A stretch of DNA of 64,000 nt, taken from the NCBI RefSeq assembly GCF_000515415.1, contig NZ_KI911783.1, positions 3,400,392 through 3,464,391 on the forward strand, read 5' to 3'. Positions 34,047 to 42,344 of this stretch are shown one piece after another. The stretch comes from Bradyrhizobium sp. WSM1417 (lineage in GTDB: Bacteria > Pseudomonadota > Alphaproteobacteria > Rhizobiales > Xanthobacteraceae). The stretch's first letter is position 1, and each line of letters begins with the position of its first letter. Below the pieces are notes generated by a model. The model saw only the letters and a list, made by a program, of their open reading frames with translations. It searched no databases and was not told the origin of the DNA. Both the position numbers and the translations under genes were made by a program.

Positions 34047-34088
34047 ATGGGTGACGCTCGTGTCTTGCGGAAATGGGCTGTCCGATGA
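34047..34088 (+). CDS. Putative 13-codon upstream leader peptide coupled to the reductase
   Basis: ATG 34047 is preceded by GAGAGGAGAC, the best ribosome binding site in the region. It encodes MGDARVLRKWAVR and ends in TGA at 34086-34088, which overlaps the reductase start as ATGA. The reductase itself has no binding site, so ribosomes probably reach it by re-initiation after this short frame. It could also be only a coupling device with no functional peptide. Confidence 0.5.
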   Translation: MGDARVLRKWAVR

Positions 34089-35305
34089 CGGATGGTCCGG
34101 TGGTCATTATCGGTGCCGGCCATGGCGGCTACCAGGTCGCGGCATCGCTGCGTCAGGCGGGCTTTTCAGCTCCCATCTGCCTGGTCAATGACGAGGCGCA
34201 TCTGCCCTATCAGCGGCCGCCGCTGTCCAAGGCCTATATCAAGGGCGCGGCCGGGCCGGAGAGCCTGATGTTCCGGCCGGAGAAATTCTACCAGGACCAG
34301 ACCATCGAGCTCGTGGCGGGCCGCGCGGTGTCGATCGACCGCGCGGGGCGCAAGGTGCTGCTCGCCTCGGGCAGGACGCTGGCCTACGGCCACCTCGTGC
34401 TGGCGACCGGCGCGCGGAACCGGCTGCTCGATCTGCCCAATGCGAACCTTCCCGACGTGAAATATTTGCGCATCCTCGACGAGAGCGAGGCGCTACGAAA
34501 GATCATCCCGTCGAAGACGCGGGTGGTGGTGATCGGGGCCGGCTTCATCGGCCTCGAATTCGCGTCCACCGCGCGCATCAAGGGCCTCGAGGTCGATGTG
34601 CTCGAACTCGCCCCGCGCGTGATGGCGCGCGCGGTGACGGCGGAGGTCTCGGAGTATTTTCAGGCGCGGCATCGCGAGGCCGGCATCCGCATTCACCTCG
34701 GCGTGCAGGCAACGTCCATCGAGGCTGACGGCGGCAAGGTCACCGGCGTCTCCTTGAGCGACGGAAGGCACCTGCCGGCCGACCTCGTCGTGGTCGGCGT
34801 CGGCGTGCTGCCGAATATCGAGCTCGCGGCGGAGGCGGGGCTGCCGGTCGCGGCCGGTATCATCGTCGACGAATATCTCGCGACGGCCGATCCTGATATC
34901 TCCGCGATCGGCGATTGCGCGCTGTTCAACAGCCCGCGCTTCGGCGGTTCGCTGCGGGTGGAATCGGTGCAGAATGCCACCGATCACGCGCGCTGCCTCG
35001 CGGCGCGGCTGACTGGCGACCGCAAGGCCTATGACAGCCATCCCTGGTTCTGGAGCGACCAGGGCGAGGACAAGCTCCAGATCGCGGGCCTCACCACCGG
35101 CTACGACTGCGTCGTGCTGCGCGGCGATCCCGCCAAGAAGGCATTCTCGGCGTTCTGCTACAAGGGCGACAGTCTGCTCGGCATCGAATCGATCAACCGT
35201 GCCGGCGACCACATGTTCGGCCGCCGCCTGTTCGGCCTGGATCGCTCGATCACGCCGGAGCAGGCCGCCGATGAAAGTTTCGACCTGAAGGGCGCGTTGG
35301 CGTGA
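34085..35305 (+). CDS. FAD-dependent ferredoxin/rubredoxin-type reductase
   Basis: A 406-residue NAD(P)H-dependent flavoprotein. FAD binding is at VVIIGAGHGGYQVAASLRQAGF, NAD(P)H binding at VVVIGAGFIGLEFASTARIKGLEV and the second FAD motif at DISAIGDCALF. The C-terminal domain (WFWSDQGEDKLQIAGL) is that of reductases that feed ferredoxins for P450s or dioxygenases. No ferredoxin gene lies next to it; a P450 gene is 12 kb away at 47092. The start is ATG 34085, in ATGA overlap with a 13-codon upstream frame. Its TGA abuts the stop of the convergent ribokinase. Confidence 0.88.
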   Translation: MTDGPVVIIGAGHGGYQVAASLRQAGFSAPICLVNDEAHLPYQRPPLSKAYIKGAAGPESLMFRPEKFYQDQTIELVAGRAVSIDRAGRKVLLASGRTLAYGHLVLATGARNRLLDLPNANLPDVKYLRILDESEALRKIIPSKTRVVVIGAGFIGLEFASTARIKGLEVDVLELAPRVMARAVTAEVSEYFQARHREAGIRIHLGVQATSIEADGGKVTGVSLSDGRHLPADLVVVGVGVLPNIELAAEAGLPVAAGIIVDEYLATADPDISAIGDCALFNSPRFGGSLRVESVQNATDHARCLAARLTGDRKAYDSHPWFWSDQGEDKLQIAGLTTGYDCVVLRGDPAKKAFSAFCYKGDSLLGIESINRAGDHMFGRRLFGLDRSITPEQAADESFDLKGALA

Positions 35306-36223
35306 TCAGTCGGCGTTGAGGACGGCGGCGACTTCCCCGGCCGTCGGCATCGACGGCCCGGCGCCCATGCGCTGCACGGAGATCGAGGCGGCGGCATTGG
35401 CGAAGGCGAGGGCGGCGCGCAAGTCGACGCCGTCGGCAAGTTGCGCCGCGAGCGCTCCCACAAAACAATCGCCCGCGCCTGTGGTGTCGATCGCCTTCAC
35501 CACACGGCCTTGCACCGAAATCTCCTCGCGTCCGGCGAGCGCCAGCACGCCGCGCTTGCCCAGGGTCACACAGATGGTCTGGTCCCCGCGCGCCTGAAGT
35601 TTTCGCGCGACCTCGAGGATGCGCGCTGCCTCGTCACCGTCGGACAACTCCACGCCGGCGAGGAGGCCGAGCTCGGTCTCGTTCAGTACGAGAATGTCGA
35701 CCAGCGCGAGCAATTCGCTCGACATCGCTTGTGCCGGAGCTGGATTGAGCAGGGTCGTAGCGCCGGTGTCGCGAGCCCGCCGGAAGAACGCGGCGATCGT
35801 CGGCAGCGGGATCTCGGATTGGCTGACCGCGACATCGCCCTTTGCCAGCGGGACGGCCGCGACGTCGTCGATGCCGACGAGCGCATTGCTGCCGGGAACG
35901 ACGACGATGGTGTTGTCGGCCTCCGCCACCGTGATGATGGCCGTGCCGGTGTGCGCCTCGGCCGTTTCGCGGATCGCGCCGAGATCGATGCCTTGTGCGC
36001 CGAGGAAGGTCCTCAGCTCAGCGCCGAACAAATCCTTACCCAGCCGGCCGATCAGCGTGGTCCGCGCGCCAAGTCGCGACGCCGCCACCGCCTGGTTGGC
36101 GCCCTTGCCGCCCGGAAAATACAGCACCTGCTTGCCGGCGACGGTCTCGCCGACCTTCGGATGGCGATCGGCTGTCGCCACGACATCCATGTTGATGCTG
36201 CCGGCGACGAAGACCCGCCCCAT
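35306..36223 (-). CDS. rbsK: Ribokinase-like PfkB sugar kinase
   Basis: A 305-residue PfkB-family kinase. The N-terminal signature GSINMDVVATADRHPKVGET and FPGGKGANQAVAASRLGA match ribokinase, and the C-terminal signature with the catalytic base is AIDTTGAGDCFVGALAAQL. It should phosphorylate ribose or a related sugar with ATP. GAGG lies 7 bases before the ATG. A second PfkB kinase gene is 32 bases upstream on the same strand, so both are probably co-transcribed. The gene symbol reflects family similarity; substrate is not certain. Confidence 0.82.
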   Translation of the reverse strand: MGRVFVAGSINMDVVATADRHPKVGETVAGKQVLYFPGGKGANQAVAASRLGARTTLIGRLGKDLFGAELRTFLGAQGIDLGAIRETAEAHTGTAIITVAEADNTIVVVPGSNALVGIDDVAAVPLAKGDVAVSQSEIPLPTIAAFFRRARDTGATTLLNPAPAQAMSSELLALVDILVLNETELGLLAGVELSDGDEAARILEVARKLQARGDQTICVTLGKRGVLALAGREEISVQGRVVKAIDTTGAGDCFVGALAAQLADGVDLRAALAFANAAASISVQRMGAGPSMPTAGEVAAVLNAD

Positions 36224-36255
36224 GAGAAACCTCGGATGAGAGACCTCGGCGAACG

Positions 36256-37149
36256 CTAGACCCTGACCTCGAACTCGTGCCGGACCTTGGCGATGTCGAC
36301 AAGCGTCGGCAGGCCGGCTTCGTTGCCAAGACGCTGGATCTTGAAGGTCGAAGCGGCCCGGGCAAAATCAAAATGCTCGCGCCAGCTTTTGCCCGGATGG
36401 GCAAGATAGGAATAGACGTAGGCGCCGTGAAAGACGTCGCCGGCGCCGTTGGTGTCGATCACGCGCTCGCGCGGAATCGGCATCGCCGGCATTACCTGCA
36501 CCGTTCCGGTTTCGTCGTACCAGAGCAGGCCCTTCTCGCCCATGGTGATGCCGCCGATCTTGCAGCCGCGGCTCTTGAGGTAATCCAGCATCTTCTCCGG
36601 CGTCAGATCCATTTGCTCGCACAGGCGCTCGGCAACGATGGCGACGTCGATGAATTCCAATAGCTCATGCGTGTTGGTGCGAAGGCCGCCACCGTCGAGC
36701 GAGGTCAAGATGCCGGCCTCGCGGCAGACTTTCGCGTAGTGGATCGCGGCATCGGGTTGATGGCCGTCGACATGCAGCGCGCGGCAGCCGCCGAGATTGA
36801 GCATCGGGAACGGATGGATGTGGTCGTCGTCGCGGCAGCGGACGATGGCGCGCTTGCCATCCTTCGGCATGATGAAGGACAGCGAGGACTGGTTGACCTT
36901 CCGTCCATGCAGCGAGATCGCGTATTTCGCGCACATGTCCATGAACATGCGGCCGAGCCAGTCATTGGCCGCGGTGGCGATGAGATCGGGCACGATGCCG
37001 AGCTTGGCGCAGCAGAACGCCGCGGTCACCGCATTGCCGCCAAAGGAAACCGCGTAGTCGGAGGCAACGTGCTTCTCGTCGCCGGTCGGCATGTGGTCGG
37101 TGATGAAGACGACGTCGATATACGTCTGTCCGATGAAGAGAGCCTGCAT
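36256..37149 (-). CDS. PfkB-family carbohydrate kinase
   Basis: A 297-residue PfkB kinase. It has the glycine motif SFGGNAVTAAFCCAKLG and the anion-hole/catalytic motif VIDTNGAGDVFHGAYVYSYL. It differs much from the neighbouring ribokinase and begins MQALFIGQTYIDVVFITDHMPTGDEK. Members of this branch can act on sugars or nucleosides. I start at ATG 37149; the longer open frame upstream has no family similarity. It heads a two-kinase minus-strand unit, divergent from a double-VOC protein across 210 bp. Confidence 0.84.
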   Translation of the reverse strand: MQALFIGQTYIDVVFITDHMPTGDEKHVASDYAVSFGGNAVTAAFCCAKLGIVPDLIATAANDWLGRMFMDMCAKYAISLHGRKVNQSSLSFIMPKDGKRAIVRCRDDDHIHPFPMLNLGGCRALHVDGHQPDAAIHYAKVCREAGILTSLDGGGLRTNTHELLEFIDVAIVAERLCEQMDLTPEKMLDYLKSRGCKIGGITMGEKGLLWYDETGTVQVMPAMPIPRERVIDTNGAGDVFHGAYVYSYLAHPGKSWREHFDFARAASTFKIQRLGNEAGLPTLVDIAKVRHEFEVRV

Positions 37150-37359
37150 TGCTTGTCCGTGATGCGCTTTGTGGTCCCGGCCGGCGTGCTTACTGTAACA
37201 CCGGTTCCGCCGCGGGACCGCTGAAATTATTCGCAAAACCGCCGCTCGGAGTGCTTGAGGTCGGCATGCGGCCGGAATACGACCATCACCGGGTAATGCC
37301 AAGCCCGGACAAACGCCGTCTCTCGGTCCATGGTTCCGGGCCGGTCAACAGGGGGAAAC

Positions 37360-38208
37360 ATGATCACCGGCCTCGATCACGTCGTCGCACTGGTCAGGGA
37401 TATCGGTGCCGCCAAGGCGGCCTATCAGACGCTGCTCGGGCGCGCGCCGGCCTGGGAGAATTCGGGCGAGGGCGCCGACCGTGTGCTGTTCACTCTTGCG
37501 AACATGACGATCGAATTGATGGCGCCGAACGGCTTCAGCGTGGCCGCCGATCGCATGCGCGCGCTGGTGGGCGACCAGGAAGGCGTGCTCGCCAGCCTGT
37601 GCTTTCGTGTCGCGGACATGAGCAAAACGCACCGGCGGCTGGAGCGGGTGGCACTCATGCCGGATCCGGTTGCCGAGGTCGAAAGCAGCGACGCGGAGAG
37701 CGGCGGGGTCCTGCACTGGAAGCGAACGCGCGCCGCCACGGAGCTCACGCGCGGCGTGCGCATGTTCTTCCTCGAACTGGCTGATGAGCGCCCGCTTTCG
37801 AAGACGACTGATATCGGGCCGATCGATGCGCTCGACCACGTCGTGATCACCACCGAGGATTCCGATCGCGCCGCCGCGCTCTATGGCGCGCGGCTCGGGC
37901 TCGATCTGGCGCTCGACCGCTCGCACCAGGATTGGGGCCAGCTGATGTTCTTCCGCTGCGGCGATCTCGTCGTCGAACTGGTGCGCCGCCCCGTTGCGGG
38001 CGGCGATTCCCTGCATGACCGCCTCTGGGGCCTGAGCTGGCGGGTGACCGACATCGACGCCACGCGCGCCCGCCTGATCGCTAGCGGACTCGACGTCAGC
38101 GACGTGCGCAACGGCCGCAAGCCGGGCACGCGGGTGATGACGGTCAGGACCGGCACCTGCGGCATCCAGACGGTCCTGCTGGAGCGCTCGCCGAAGCCGG
38201 TGGATTAG
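37360..38208 (+). CDS. Two-domain VOC (glyoxalase/dioxygenase-fold) protein
   Basis: A 282-residue protein with two vicinal-oxygen-chelate modules, residues about 2-130 (beginning ITGLDHVVALVRDIGAAKAAY) and 150-280 (beginning DALDHVVITTEDSDRAAALYGARLG). The His in each DHVV, and the Glu in VVELVRRP of the second module, are candidate metal ligands. Members include glyoxalases, dioxygenases and resistance proteins; the sequence does not decide. GGGGGAAAC precedes ATG 37360. A family B repeat follows the gene. Confidence 0.78.
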   Translation: MITGLDHVVALVRDIGAAKAAYQTLLGRAPAWENSGEGADRVLFTLANMTIELMAPNGFSVAADRMRALVGDQEGVLASLCFRVADMSKTHRRLERVALMPDPVAEVESSDAESGGVLHWKRTRAATELTRGVRMFFLELADERPLSKTTDIGPIDALDHVVITTEDSDRAAALYGARLGLDLALDRSHQDWGQLMFFRCGDLVVELVRRPVAGGDSLHDRLWGLSWRVTDIDATRARLIASGLDVSDVRNGRKPGTRVMTVRTGTCGIQTVLLERSPKPVD

Positions 38209-38224
38209 GTTAAGTCTCTCCCTC

Positions 38225-38311
38225 CGTCATTGCGAGCGCAGCCAAGCAATCCAGAATCCCTCCACGGAGACAGTCTGGATTGCTTCGTCGCAAGGGCTCC
38301 TCGCAATGACG
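38225..38311. repeat. Dispersed palindromic repeat (family B, copy 2)
   Basis: It has the same plan as 20544-20630: CGTCATTGCGAGCG at the left, CGCAATGACG at the right, and an inner AAGCAATCCAG/CTGGATTGCTT inverted pair. It fills the gap between the VOC gene and the TetR gene. Confidence 0.7.
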
Positions 38312-38360
38312 GCGAGCCCGTGTTACACGGCATCCTGATAGCACCCAGCGAGCACCCGGT

Positions 38361-39074
38361 TTGGCGAAAGCAGCGGCAAAGCGAACTCTGAAATGGCAGC
38401 GCGATCCCGAGGGGATGCGGCTGCGCATTCTCGAAGCCGCCAAGCAGGAATTCTCGGCGCACGGGCTTGCCGGTGCGCGCGTCGACCGCATCGCGGCCAA
38501 CGCCGGCGCCAACAAGCGGATGCTGTATTATCACGTCGGCAACAAGGATGAGCTCTATCTCGCGGTGCTCGAAGGCGCCTATGACAAGATCCGCAGCGAG
38601 GAGCGCGGGCTCGATCTCGAACATCTCGACCCGCCCGAGGCGATCAGGCGCCTGATCGAGTTCACCTGGAATTACTTCCTGCGCAATCCCGAATTCCTGT
38701 CGCTGCTCCAGACCGAGAATCTCGCGCGCGCAAAACATTTGAAGCGCTCGACCAAGGTCAAGTCGATGCACTCGCCCTTCGTCGAGATGATCGGCACCGT
38801 GGTGCGGCGCGGTGTGTCCGGCGGCGACTTCAAGGTCGCGGTCGATCCTGTCCAGCTCTACATCTCGATCGCGGGGCTGTGCTTCTTCTATCTGTCGAAT
38901 TCGGCCACCTTGAGCGTGATCTTCGGTCGCGATTTGCTGGCCAAGGACGCCAAGGACGAGCGGCTGGACCACATGGTCGGCCTCGTGCTGGCAGCGCTGA
39001 CGGGGCAGTCGGCTGCGCTGTTAGCTGTGACGAAGACGCCAAAGTCGCGCGCCGCGGTGGCGCAGACGGTTTAG
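38361..39074 (+). CDS. TetR-family transcriptional regulator
   Basis: A 237-residue TetR regulator. The N-terminal helix-turn-helix is seen in ILEAAKQEFSAHGLAGARVDRIAANAGANKRMLYYHVGNKDELY, followed by the helical ligand-binding domain. The start is unclear: TTG 38361 gives a sensible N terminus but lacks a good binding site, and the next in-frame ATG (38415) would cut close to the DNA-binding domain. It precedes a NitT/TauT-type ABC transporter operon after 343 bp and may regulate it; that is inference. Confidence 0.82.
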   Translation: MAKAAAKRTLKWQRDPEGMRLRILEAAKQEFSAHGLAGARVDRIAANAGANKRMLYYHVGNKDELYLAVLEGAYDKIRSEERGLDLEHLDPPEAIRRLIEFTWNYFLRNPEFLSLLQTENLARAKHLKRSTKVKSMHSPFVEMIGTVVRRGVSGGDFKVAVDPVQLYISIAGLCFFYLSNSATLSVIFGRDLLAKDAKDERLDHMVGLVLAALTGQSAALLAVTKTPKSRAAVAQTV

Positions 39075-39137
39075 AACGACTTCATCGTATCGCTGCTTGC
39101 GATAATGGAAATTGTGGAGTCGGACTGCTCCCCCAAT

Positions 39138-39264
39138 GTCGTCCTGGCGAAGGCCAGGACCCATACCGCGTGATCCATCGATCGCGCGTGGTGCCAATCC
39201 CGAACGACCAGCCTTCGCCAAACTTCACCCTGTGGTTATGGGTCCTAGCCTTCGCCAGGACGAC
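39138..39264. repeat. Dispersed palindromic repeat (family A, copy 3)
   Basis: Inverted arms of 28 bases (39138-39165 and 39237-39264) match with one mismatch. The central part differs from copies 1 and 2. It lies in the 343-bp gap before the ABC operon; the remaining 150 bases, which include ACCC-AAC-GGGT near 39366, presumably hold the operon promoter, but I cannot identify it. Confidence 0.72.
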
Positions 39265-39417
39265 ACCGAATGTTTGGAGGGACGGCACGTTCCGCCGCGA
39301 TCCCCCGCCCAAAAGCCCCGGAACCCCCCGCCCAAAACGTCGCAGGAAAACCGCTGGACAGTATTTACCCAACGGGTTAATTTCTCGCCCAACAAGCAAG
39401 ACGACCGGGAGTGAGAC

Positions 39418-40227
39418 GTGGCTGAACTGAAGCCGCAGAGTGCGGTGTCCAAGATGCTGAATGCGGCCTGGATCCGGCCGTTTTTGTTCCTGGTGTTCAT
39501 CGTCGTGGCCTGGGATCTCGCGATCCGGCTGTTCAAGATTCCCGCCTATCAGATCCCGTCACCGGGCGATGTCATTGCGGTGCTGCGCACCGACTGGCCG
39601 GAACTGCTGCGCCAGTCCTGGCCGACGACCTATGCCACCGTCTGCGGCTTCGCGCTCTCGGCGCTGTTCGGTATCCCTATTGCGATGCTGATCGCGGGAT
39701 CCAAGACGGTGGAGAGCTACGTCTATCCGCTGCTGGTGTTCTCGCAATCCGTGCCGAAGATCGCGATCGCGCCGCTGTTCGTGGTGTGGTTCGGCTTCGG
39801 CATCATTCCAAAAGTGATCTCGGCGTTCCTGCTTGGGTTTTTCCCGGTGGTGGTCTCCGCCGTGCAAGGCTTCAAATCCGTCGATCCGGATATGGTCGAT
39901 CTCGCACGCGCCATGCAAGGCAGCCGCTTCCAGGTGTTTTGCGCGGTGAACCTGCCGCATGCGCTGCCCGCGATCTTCTCCGGCCTCAAAGTATCGGTGA
40001 CGCTCGCCGTGGTCGGTGCCGTCGTCGGCGAGTTCGTCGGCTCCAATTCCGGCATCGGCTATGTGATGCAGCGCTCGATCGGCACCTTCGACCTGCCGAC
40101 GATGTTCGCGGCGCTCGTGATCCTCGCGTTGCTCGGCGTCATCCTGTTCTGGATCGTGGACCGGATCGAGAAGCTGGTCATTCCCTGGCATGTCAGCCAG
40201 CGCGAGGACGTGATTTTCGCCTCTTAA
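39418..40227 (+). CDS. NitT/TauT-type ABC transporter permease
   Basis: A 269-residue permease with about six hydrophobic helices. The cytoplasmic EAA-type loop is in DLARAMQGSRFQVFCAVNLPHALPAIFSGLKV (residues about 161-192). It belongs to the SsuC/TauC/ThiX group. The start is GTG 39418, with GGGAG six bases upstream. It is the first gene of a permease, binding protein, ATPase operon. Substrate unknown. Confidence 0.88.
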   Translation: MAELKPQSAVSKMLNAAWIRPFLFLVFIVVAWDLAIRLFKIPAYQIPSPGDVIAVLRTDWPELLRQSWPTTYATVCGFALSALFGIPIAMLIAGSKTVESYVYPLLVFSQSVPKIAIAPLFVVWFGFGIIPKVISAFLLGFFPVVVSAVQGFKSVDPDMVDLARAMQGSRFQVFCAVNLPHALPAIFSGLKVSVTLAVVGAVVGEFVGSNSGIGYVMQRSIGTFDLPTMFAALVILALLGVILFWIVDRIEKLVIPWHVSQREDVIFAS

Positions 40228-40290
40228 CAACAACCAAAGCAACGAACGGCCGCCAACGGCCGACGCAAACAACGACAAGGGAGAGTGACG

Positions 40291-41283
40291 ATGAAGCGGT
40301 GGATAGGAGCTGTCTCGGCGGCGCTGATGGTGTTCGCGGCCATGCCGGCGCAAGCAGCCGACAAGGTCGTGCTGATGCTCAACTGGTACGTCTATGGCGA
40401 GCACGCGCCGTTCTATTACGGCAAGGCCAAGGGCATTTACGCAGCCGAAGGCATCGACCTCGAGATCCAGGAAGGCCGCGGCTCGGCCGCGACCACGCAG
40501 GCGGTGGCCGCCAAGACCGCCGATTTCGGCTATGTCGACGTGCCCACCATGATGCGCGCCGCGATCAAGGGTGCGCCAGTGGTTGCGACTGGCGTTCTGC
40601 TCCAGACCAGCCCGATGTCTGCCATGGGTTTCGTCGACAAGAACATCAGGAAGCCCGAGGATATCAAGGGCAAGACGGTCGCGATCACGCCGGCCGATTC
40701 CATGACCCAGATCTGGCCGCTGTTCCTGAAGAAGACCGGCCTCAAGGAAAGCGACTTCCAGACGGTGGCGGGCGATGGCCAGACCAAGCTCAACGCGGTC
40801 ATCAACGGCCAGGCCGATCTCTTGCTCGGCTACGTCATGGACCAGTCGATGAAGATCAAGGACGCCACCGGCAAGGACGTCTACCCGATCAAGTTCGCCG
40901 ACTACGGCATCAACATGGTCTCCTCCGGCATCATCGCCAACACTGATTATGTGAAGGCCAATGCCGATCTCGTCCGCCGCTTCATGTCGGCCACGACCAA
41001 GGCGGTCGAGGCCGCTGAGAAGGAGCCGAAGGCCGCGGCGCAGTCGATCCTCGATGCCAACCCCAAGGGCGGCAAGATCGACACGCTGACGCAAGGATTT
41101 GAGCTGACCATTCCGCTCTACCGGACGCCCGAGACCAAGAGCAAGCGGCCGTTCCAGGTCACCGACCAGAACATGACGGACTCGGTCAATCTGATGGTCG
41201 AATATGGCGGGCTCGATGCCAAGGCCAAGGAGAACCCGAAGGCGTTCTACACCAACGACTATCTGCCGAAGAGCGGCTCGTGA
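40291..41283 (+). CDS. NMT1/ThiY-like ABC substrate-binding protein
   Basis: A 330-residue periplasmic protein with a Sec signal (cleavage probably after MPAQA, residue 23). The mature start VVLMLNWYVYGEHAPFYYGKAKGIYAAEGIDLEI is typical of the NMT1/THI5-like family, whose members bind thiamine precursors, riboflavin, sulfonates or other small organics. The strong GGGAG lies 8 bases before ATG 40291, preferred over GTG 40285. The stop overlaps the GTG start of the ATPase gene. Confidence 0.88.
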   Translation: MKRWIGAVSAALMVFAAMPAQAADKVVLMLNWYVYGEHAPFYYGKAKGIYAAEGIDLEIQEGRGSAATTQAVAAKTADFGYVDVPTMMRAAIKGAPVVATGVLLQTSPMSAMGFVDKNIRKPEDIKGKTVAITPADSMTQIWPLFLKKTGLKESDFQTVAGDGQTKLNAVINGQADLLLGYVMDQSMKIKDATGKDVYPIKFADYGINMVSSGIIANTDYVKANADLVRRFMSATTKAVEAAEKEPKAAAQSILDANPKGGKIDTLTQGFELTIPLYRTPETKSKRPFQVTDQNMTDSVNLMVEYGGLDAKAKENPKAFYTNDYLPKSGS

Positions 41284-42128
41284 AACCTGCGACGAACATG
41301 AGTGAAACCCTGCAGCCGGCCGCGCATCTGAGACTGGTGAGCGACCGGGCTGCCGGCGATGCGTCGGGCATCAAACTGTCCGGCGTGTCGAAGACCTATC
41401 GGACGCGCGACGGCGATGTGCCATCGTTGCGGCCGCTCGACTTCCACATCAATGACGGTGAGTTCTTCGTCGTGGTCGGCCCGTCCGGCTGCGGCAAGTC
41501 CACGCTGCTCAAGCTGATCTCGGGACTGCTGCCGCCGACCACGGGCGAGACCCTGGTCGAGGGCGAGAAGGTGACGGCGCCGCATGGCAATGTCGGCATC
41601 GTGTTCCAGAACGCGCTGCTGCTGCCATGGCGCAACATCCTGTCCAACGTGATGCTGCCGATCGACATGAAGCGGCTGCCGCGGCAGACATATCTCGACC
41701 GCGCCAAGGCACTGTTGAAGCTGGTTGGGCTCGAAGGTTTCGAGAAGAAGCTGCCGTGGCAGCTCTCCGGCGGTATGCAGCAGCGCGCCTCGATTTGCCG
41801 CGCCCTGGTGCATGATCCCCGGATCATGCTGATGGACGAGCCGTTCGGCGCGCTCGACGCGTTGACGCGCGAGCGCATGAATGTCGAGCTGATGCGGATC
41901 CAGCGCGAGACCAGGAAGACGGTCCTGCTGATCACGCATTCGATCCCCGAGGCCGTGTTCCTCGCCGATCGCGTGCTGGTCATGACCGAGCGGCCCGGCG
42001 CGGTCGCCGCGATCTACGACGTGCCGCTGCCGCGGCCCCGTTCGCTGGACGTGATGGCGGACCCGGTTTTCACGGAGCTGGTGCAGCGGATCCGCAAGCA
42101 CTTCTTCTCGCAAGGGGCGTTGGACTAA
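41280..42128 (+). CDS. NitT/TauT-type ABC transporter ATPase
   Basis: A 282-residue ATPase. Walker A is GPSGCGKST, the Q-loop FQNALLLPW, the signature LSGGMQQR, Walker B IMLMDEPFGALD and the switch histidine LITHSIPEA. The frame can start at GTG 41280, in a GTGA overlap with the preceding stop, or at ATG 41298; the N-terminal 25 residues are not part of the fold. It completes the transporter operon. A palindromic repeat separates it from the enolase-superfamily gene downstream. Confidence 0.9.
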   Translation: MKPATNMSETLQPAAHLRLVSDRAAGDASGIKLSGVSKTYRTRDGDVPSLRPLDFHINDGEFFVVVGPSGCGKSTLLKLISGLLPPTTGETLVEGEKVTAPHGNVGIVFQNALLLPWRNILSNVMLPIDMKRLPRQTYLDRAKALLKLVGLEGFEKKLPWQLSGGMQQRASICRALVHDPRIMLMDEPFGALDALTRERMNVELMRIQRETRKTVLLITHSIPEAVFLADRVLVMTERPGAVAAIYDVPLPRPRSLDVMADPVFTELVQRIRKHFFSQGALD

Positions 42129-42172
42129 AGCAATGCGATTGGTTTCGGCTGCGACCCCGACGGCGCTGCGCT

Positions 42173-42290
42173 CCCTCCCCCGCCTGCGGGGGAGGGCTGG
42201 GGAGAGGGTATCTCAACAACGGGACACTCCCCCAGAGGAGAAAACCCTCACCCGGCGCGTAGCGCCGACCTCTCCCGCAAGCGGGAGAGG
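42173..42290. repeat. Dispersed repeat made of three hairpins (family D)
   Basis: Stems at 42173-42196 (CCCTCCCCCGC paired across CT), 42253-42267 (CGGCGC-GTA-GCGCCG) and 42269-42290 (CCTCTCCCGC-AA-GCGGGAGAGG). This hairpin type is frequent between genes in Bradyrhizobium. It separates the ABC operon from the downstream catabolic operon and may act as a transcription or mRNA boundary. Confidence 0.7.
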
Positions 42291-42344
42291 TGCACCGCCG
42301 GCGTGGCCAAATCGGTCTCCATCAAATTCACATGTGGACGCACC

